Assembly: GCA_023957155.1 (NCBI GenBank)
Contig: JAMLHK010000005.1
Span: 248,001 to 312,000 of the forward strand
Direction of reading: 5' to 3'
Source: Chitinophagaceae bacterium
GTDB taxonomy: Bacteria > Bacteroidota > Bacteroidia > Chitinophagales > Chitinophagaceae
DNA length: 64,000 nucleotides
In this document: positions 60,416 through 64,000 of the stretch, piece by piece
Numbering within the stretch: position 1 is the first letter of the stretch
How the letters are laid out: each line of letters starts with the position of its first letter
Notes under the pieces: generated by a model
What the model saw: only the letters and a program-made list of their open reading frames with translations
Databases searched by the model: none
What the model was told of the DNA's origin: nothing
Made by a program: the position numbers and the translations under genes

Positions 60416-62302
60416 ATGTACCGTATAAAAAAATATTTACTTCACTTTGTACTGCTGCCGGTTATTTTTTATCTGCCTGTTCAGCGAAGCTCAGGACAGG
60501 TAAGCGTGTCTGCTTTTGCCAGTCAGAATATGATATTGCAGGATGAGCTTATTAAGCTGCAGTTTATCATTGAGAATGCGTATGAGGTGCAACAGTTTAT
60601 TCCGCCTTCTTTTACCGGTTGTAAGGTGGTGGAAGGTCCTATGCATACCAGCGGTACTTCTGTTGTTAATGGCCTGGTAAATAACTATGTAGCTTTCGTA
60701 TATGTTATACAGCCCGAAGCACCGGGTGAATATGCGCTATCGGGAGGGGCTGTTATCGTAAATGACCGGCGCTTTAATTTTAATAGCATCCGTTTTAAGG
60801 TTATAGAATACCAACACAATAACAACCGGTATAGTTTTCAAAACCAGTCGTATGATGCTGCTGTGGAGCAGCATTTATACCATGATTATGTCATCCGTAA
60901 AGACGAGGACATACACAATAAGATCAGGCAAAATCTTTTTATCCGGGTAGATATAAATAAAAACCATTGTTACGAAGGAGAGCCGGTGGTTGCTACCTAT
61001 AAGTTATATTCCCGTTTGCATGCAGAAACAAAAGTGTCGAAATGGCCCTCATTTAACGGTTTCAGCGTATGTGATATGGTTGAACCCTCGTCTGTTCCTG
61101 TTACCGTGGAAACATACAATGGCAAAGAATTTAATGTGTACCTTATTCGCAAGGCACAACTTTTCCCGCTTCAGTCCGGAACGCTTGAGCTTGACCCGGC
61201 AGAGGTAGAAAATGATGTTTCTTTCTTAAAGGCGGAAGCAATAGGAAAAAACAGGGAAGCTTATTTCCCTGAGTTGCTGAGGTCGTTTGAGTCTGGTAAT
61301 ATTGCCCGGGAAGCTATTGTAACAGATCATGTAAGTATTAAAAGTGATCCGCTGCCGGTAACCGTAAAATCACTCCCGGTTTCTTCACGTCCGTCATCGT
61401 TTGATGGAGCAGTGGGAAGCTTTAGTATTGAAGCCACTATAGATAAAAATGAAATTGCCCTGGATGATATGGCAACCGTCAGGGTAATTATAAAAGGAGA
61501 GGGTAATTTCGGGGTGATCAATGCACCGCCGGTACAGTGGCCAACGGAGCTGGATGCCTATGAGCCGGAAATCAGGGAAAACATCTTAAAGCATGTAGCT
61601 CCCATGCGGGGGTATAAAACCTTTGTTTATACGGTAATGCCTAAACGAACCGGTGTGATGGTCATTCCCCCGGTTGAGTTCTCCTATTTTGATCCGAAGT
61701 CCGATCAGTATACCACTGCAAAAACAGATGCTATTATTATTCATGCCGTATCTGAGGTTCCTGCTAAAAGTGGTGGTGATGCTGATATGATGATAACAAC
61801 GGCTTCTGAAGTGCCCAAGACCCCGGGGAACGGGTGGTTATGGATATCGGCTGCTTTTGTAGTCCTGGGCTTGTCCGGGTTCTTCTTGTTCAGGTATTTT
61901 CGCTTTCAAAGAGCTGCACCTGGTATACGGGGCACAGAGCAAGAATATAAAATCCAGGCTCACCGGGAAGATGTACAGACTGATGTTTTGTCCAACCCGT
62001 TATTCAGGGCAAAGCTTATGCTCATACAGCAAAACGGGCAGGGATTTTATGCCGAGCTGGGTAAGGCTTTATCGAATTATATGAATGAGAAGCTGCAGCT
62101 TACCGGTACGTATTCCGATAAAAAGGATATCATAGACCGGATGAAGGCACGGGGGGTTGATGATATTATGATCACGCAGTTTCAGTTACTTATTCAACAG
62201 TGTGAGATGGCTTTATATACGCCGGTTGTAAACGAAACGGAAATGCAGTCTGTATATGATCTTGCTGAGGACCTGCTGGATAATATGTCAAAAACCGGTT
62301 AA
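60416..62302 (+). CDS. BatD family protein (oxygen tolerance)
   Basis: A 628-residue exported, membrane-anchored protein. Signal peptide (YLLHFVLLPVIFYLPVQRSSG), then repeated BatD-type Ig-like domains with VSVSAFASQNMILQDELIKL, EAPGEYALSGGAVIVND, and a later copy ATIDKNEIALDDMATVRVII. A C-terminal helix WISAAFVVLGLSGFFLFRYF (near 475) is followed by a cytosolic tail. BatD is part of Bat aerotolerance operons with VWA proteins, but no BatA, BatB, BatC or BatE gene is adjacent here. An isolated BatD paralogue is likely. Confidence 0.83.
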   Translation: MYRIKKYLLHFVLLPVIFYLPVQRSSGQVSVSAFASQNMILQDELIKLQFIIENAYEVQQFIPPSFTGCKVVEGPMHTSGTSVVNGLVNNYVAFVYVIQPEAPGEYALSGGAVIVNDRRFNFNSIRFKVIEYQHNNNRYSFQNQSYDAAVEQHLYHDYVIRKDEDIHNKIRQNLFIRVDINKNHCYEGEPVVATYKLYSRLHAETKVSKWPSFNGFSVCDMVEPSSVPVTVETYNGKEFNVYLIRKAQLFPLQSGTLELDPAEVENDVSFLKAEAIGKNREAYFPELLRSFESGNIAREAIVTDHVSIKSDPLPVTVKSLPVSSRPSSFDGAVGSFSIEATIDKNEIALDDMATVRVIIKGEGNFGVINAPPVQWPTELDAYEPEIRENILKHVAPMRGYKTFVYTVMPKRTGVMVIPPVEFSYFDPKSDQYTTAKTDAIIIHAVSEVPAKSGGDADMMITTASEVPKTPGNGWLWISAAFVVLGLSGFFLFRYFRFQRAAPGIRGTEQEYKIQAHREDVQTDVLSNPLFRAKLMLIQQNGQGFYAELGKALSNYMNEKLQLTGTYSDKKDIIDRMKARGVDDIMITQFQLLIQQCEMALYTPVVNETEMQSVYDLAEDLLDNMSKTG

Positions 62303-62462
62303 ATGTTCCGGGATAGCGTTGTGATATCCGGGAAAATCTGCGTAGTTCAAGTAATGCGGAAAATAGATTCAAAAAAGAAGGCCAGCCCTAGAAAGAGCCA
62401 GCCGTTGCTAACCTATGAAAAACACCAAGTTAAAATTAGGTAATTATTCTGTATTTAAAAAA

Positions 62463-62888
62463 TCATTTCGGTTTATCTTGGGGCGCCATTCTGTTCTGCC
62501 TCATTTTCATCCGTTGCTGCATCTCCTTACGCACCATTGTTTTAAACCGGTCTTCTGCCTCAAATACCTGTGCCCCCCTTTGTTCGTCTAAAATACCACT
62601 AAAATCCTTCCGGTATTTTTTCCTGATATCCAGAGCCTTCTGTTGCCTGTCGAGCTCATCGCTGATGCTTCCGTTCCTTACCACACCTCTTAATTCCTGG
62701 CGGTATTTATTAAACAACGGCCAAAACTTTTCGGCTTCGCTACCAGAGAGATGTAGTTCCCTGGTCAGATACCCAATTTCGAGCATTTTTATTTTCTCTC
62801 TGCCATTCCCGGAATCAACGCCTCTCTGTGCCTGGGCTAACAGGGTTGCGAATGTAGTAAATCCCAAAACTAAAAAAAACTTTTTCAC
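62463..62888 (-). CDS. Periplasmic Spy/CpxP-like helical protein
   Basis: A 141-residue protein with signal MKKFFLVLGFTTFATLLAQA and a helical, charged mature part (LTRELHLSGSEAEKFWPLFN, then YRQELRG). Such proteins lie downstream of ECF sigma/anti-sigma genes in Bacteroidota, as here (15-base gap from the anti-sigma-like gene). The function in stress sensing is inferred. Confidence 0.75.
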   Translation of the reverse strand: MKKFFLVLGFTTFATLLAQAQRGVDSGNGREKIKMLEIGYLTRELHLSGSEAEKFWPLFNKYRQELRGVVRNGSISDELDRQQKALDIRKKYRKDFSGILDEQRGAQVFEAEDRFKTMVRKEMQQRMKMRQNRMAPQDKPK

Positions 62889-62902
62889 GTAATTTTTGTT
62901 TA

Positions 62903-63571
62903 TTATAAAGAAATTGCTCCCGAAAAATCCTGTTCATAGCGACTAAGCGCTTCGTCAGGGATATCGTTGAACAGATCACTAAAGTTGGCATCATCTATCT
63001 TCAAAAAGGCAATATTTTCAAGTTCCATATCCGGATTGTCAAAAGTCCATTCCGGGGTTTCCGGAACGGAAGAAAGATAGTTGGCTAAATCTGTATCAGA
63101 TACACCGGGCAACTGAACCGATAATACCCGGGTATCACCATTTTGGGCGATCAAAGGCGATTCATGCTTATTTTTAGTGTGTAACAGAAAGGATATACCT
63201 ATTCCCATTATCCCGATTATGGATGCGGCAACCGCATAGTTTTTCCATTTGCGGTTGCGGTTAATGTTAATCACAGGCACCGGGACAGCTTTTTCTACAG
63301 GGTCAATGGTTTGTGAAAAGGTATTAAAATAGCCCGGGGGGACGCTCAGCGTGGGTTTATTTTTCAGTGATGCGATCAGCGGCGATAGTTGCTTAATTTC
63401 TTCATCTGCCGGTAAGTCAGCCGGCTTTTCTCTTTTTACGTGTGCAAGTAGCTTGCCGGGAAGGTATTCGAAATACCCGGGCGGAACATGGAAAATTATA
63501 TTTTTCTCCATTTCAGCAACTAATGGGCTGATTTCCCGTAGTTCTTTCTCTATGTCTGAATGCTGTTGCAT
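62903..63571 (-). CDS. Anti-sigma-like single-pass membrane protein
   Basis: A 222-residue protein. One membrane helix lies near 112-130 (AVAASIIGIMGIGISFLL). The N-terminal cytosolic part has two imperfect copies of a motif ending in VPPGYF: ISPLVAEMEKNIIFHVPPGY and LSPLIASLKNKPTLSVPPGY, about 65 residues apart. The C-terminal part is acidic. It lies between a sigma-70 ECF gene (53 bases upstream) and a Spy-like gene (15 bases downstream), which suggests an anti-sigma role, although it lacks a zinc motif. Confidence 0.7.
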   Translation of the reverse strand: MQQHSDIEKELREISPLVAEMEKNIIFHVPPGYFEYLPGKLLAHVKREKPADLPADEEIKQLSPLIASLKNKPTLSVPPGYFNTFSQTIDPVEKAVPVPVININRNRKWKNYAVAASIIGIMGIGISFLLHTKNKHESPLIAQNGDTRVLSVQLPGVSDTDLANYLSSVPETPEWTFDNPDMELENIAFLKIDDANFSDLFNDIPDEALSRYEQDFSGAISL

Positions 63572-63623
63572 AGCAGGAAATTACATTTCAATAAATGTTA
63601 AGACTACGTTATAAGTTGAAAGT

Positions 63624-64000
63624 TTAATGGTTGAGGATAAAGTCTTCAATTTTTTTTACTGCATGATGATAGCTTGCTTTTAATGCGCCTTCCGAGGTAT
63701 CTAAGATCCGGCTCATTTCTTCGTAGGGCATCTCATCATAATACCGGAGGTTAAATACAACCCGTTGTTTTTCAGGAAGTTGTTGAATTGCCATTTGAAG
63801 TTTCCATTCAATTTTCCCGGGGTCAAAGTCCTTTTCTGCTTTTAGCAGGTTAATGGTACCGTCTTCATGGTCTATGGAAACGGAAGATTTTCTTTTTTGC
63901 TGGTCAAGGTAGGAAAGAGATTCATTGGTGGCGATCCTGTACAACCAGGTGTAAAGCTGGGCATCTTCTCTGAAGTTGTCGAGTCCGTTCCATACTTTAA
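63624..64000 (-). CDS. RNA polymerase sigma-70 factor, ECF family (partial)
   Basis: The frame is open to the window edge (start not visible). About 125 C-terminal residues are seen. The end of region 2 (QLYTWLYRIATNESLSYLDQ) and region 4 (LPEKQRVVFNLRYYDEMPYE, EMSRILDTSEGALKASYHHA) are clear. Together with the anti-sigma-like gene downstream it forms an ECF regulatory group. Confidence 0.9.
   Translation of the reverse strand, partial: KVWNGLDNFREDAQLYTWLYRIATNESLSYLDQQKRKSSVSIDHEDGTINLLKAEKDFDPGKIEWKLQMAIQQLPEKQRVVFNLRYYDEMPYEEMSRILDTSEGALKASYHHAVKKIEDFILNH

Noticed and set aside
1-64000. CRISPR array, phage or complete insertion sequence
   Set aside because: No regular spaced repeats, integrase, transposase or tail genes were seen.

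Overview
The window looks like a chromosomal piece of a Bacteroidota bacterium, probably of the Chitinophagaceae type. Evidence for this: DUF4270, DUF4907, DUF2723 and DUF1080 proteins, a TonB receptor with an N-terminal carboxypeptidase-regulatory domain, many small TlpA-type thioredoxin proteins, LytTR two-component genes, promoters of the TTTG-N19-TAnnTTTG type, a tRNA without encoded CCA, and few Shine-Dalgarno sites. No plasmid, phage or complete insertion sequence is visible.

1-12.7 kb is a sugar-acid utilisation locus on the + strand: an RraA-like 3' end, a hexuronate-type MFS transporter, an SDR dehydrogenase, mannonate dehydratase (UxuA), a DUF4838 glycosidase-like lipoprotein, a Tat-type esterase, a NagB-like isomerase with altered active-site residues, a FucP-type sugar symporter, a propeller/HEAT/cytochrome c lipoprotein, and a GntR regulator with a sugar-binding domain. 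Together they would release, import and degrade uronates. No SusC/SusD pair is present.

13-17.7 kb holds a LytS/LytTR two-component pair. It was involved in a tandem duplication that left a broken second LytTR gene, gene fragments and long direct repeats. The kinase gene carries a frameshift. 17.3-30.9 kb has surface and envelope genes (kelch lipoprotein, DUF4270 and its outer-membrane partner, a metal-type TonB receptor with a His/Cys-rich small protein), a DUF2723 membrane protein and an ABC-F ATPase.

31.0-39.2 kb is an AT-rich accessory island entirely on the - strand. It has four TlpA-like thiol oxidoreductases, a DUF4143 ATPase, small hypothetical genes, and a double-glycine leader peptide with a six-cysteine core. 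A second, leaderless peptide with a matching cysteine pattern (38721-38861) starts on a TAATG overlap. I regard this as the best candidate for an undescribed system: a disulfide-bonded secreted peptide family with dedicated thioredoxins.

39.6-64 kb is mostly housekeeping: a membrane MutS-like ATPase, a DPE2-type 4-alpha-glucanotransferase, dipeptide epimerase, DUF1080 protein, pyruvate dehydrogenase E2, dnaX (with an A9 slippage site), purA, a pabB-like gene, a lytic transglycosylase, tRNA-Met(CAT), hflX, a Rieske protein, xylulokinase, a BatD protein and an ECF sigma/anti-sigma group that runs off the right edge. All similarity statements are by eye; no searches were run.
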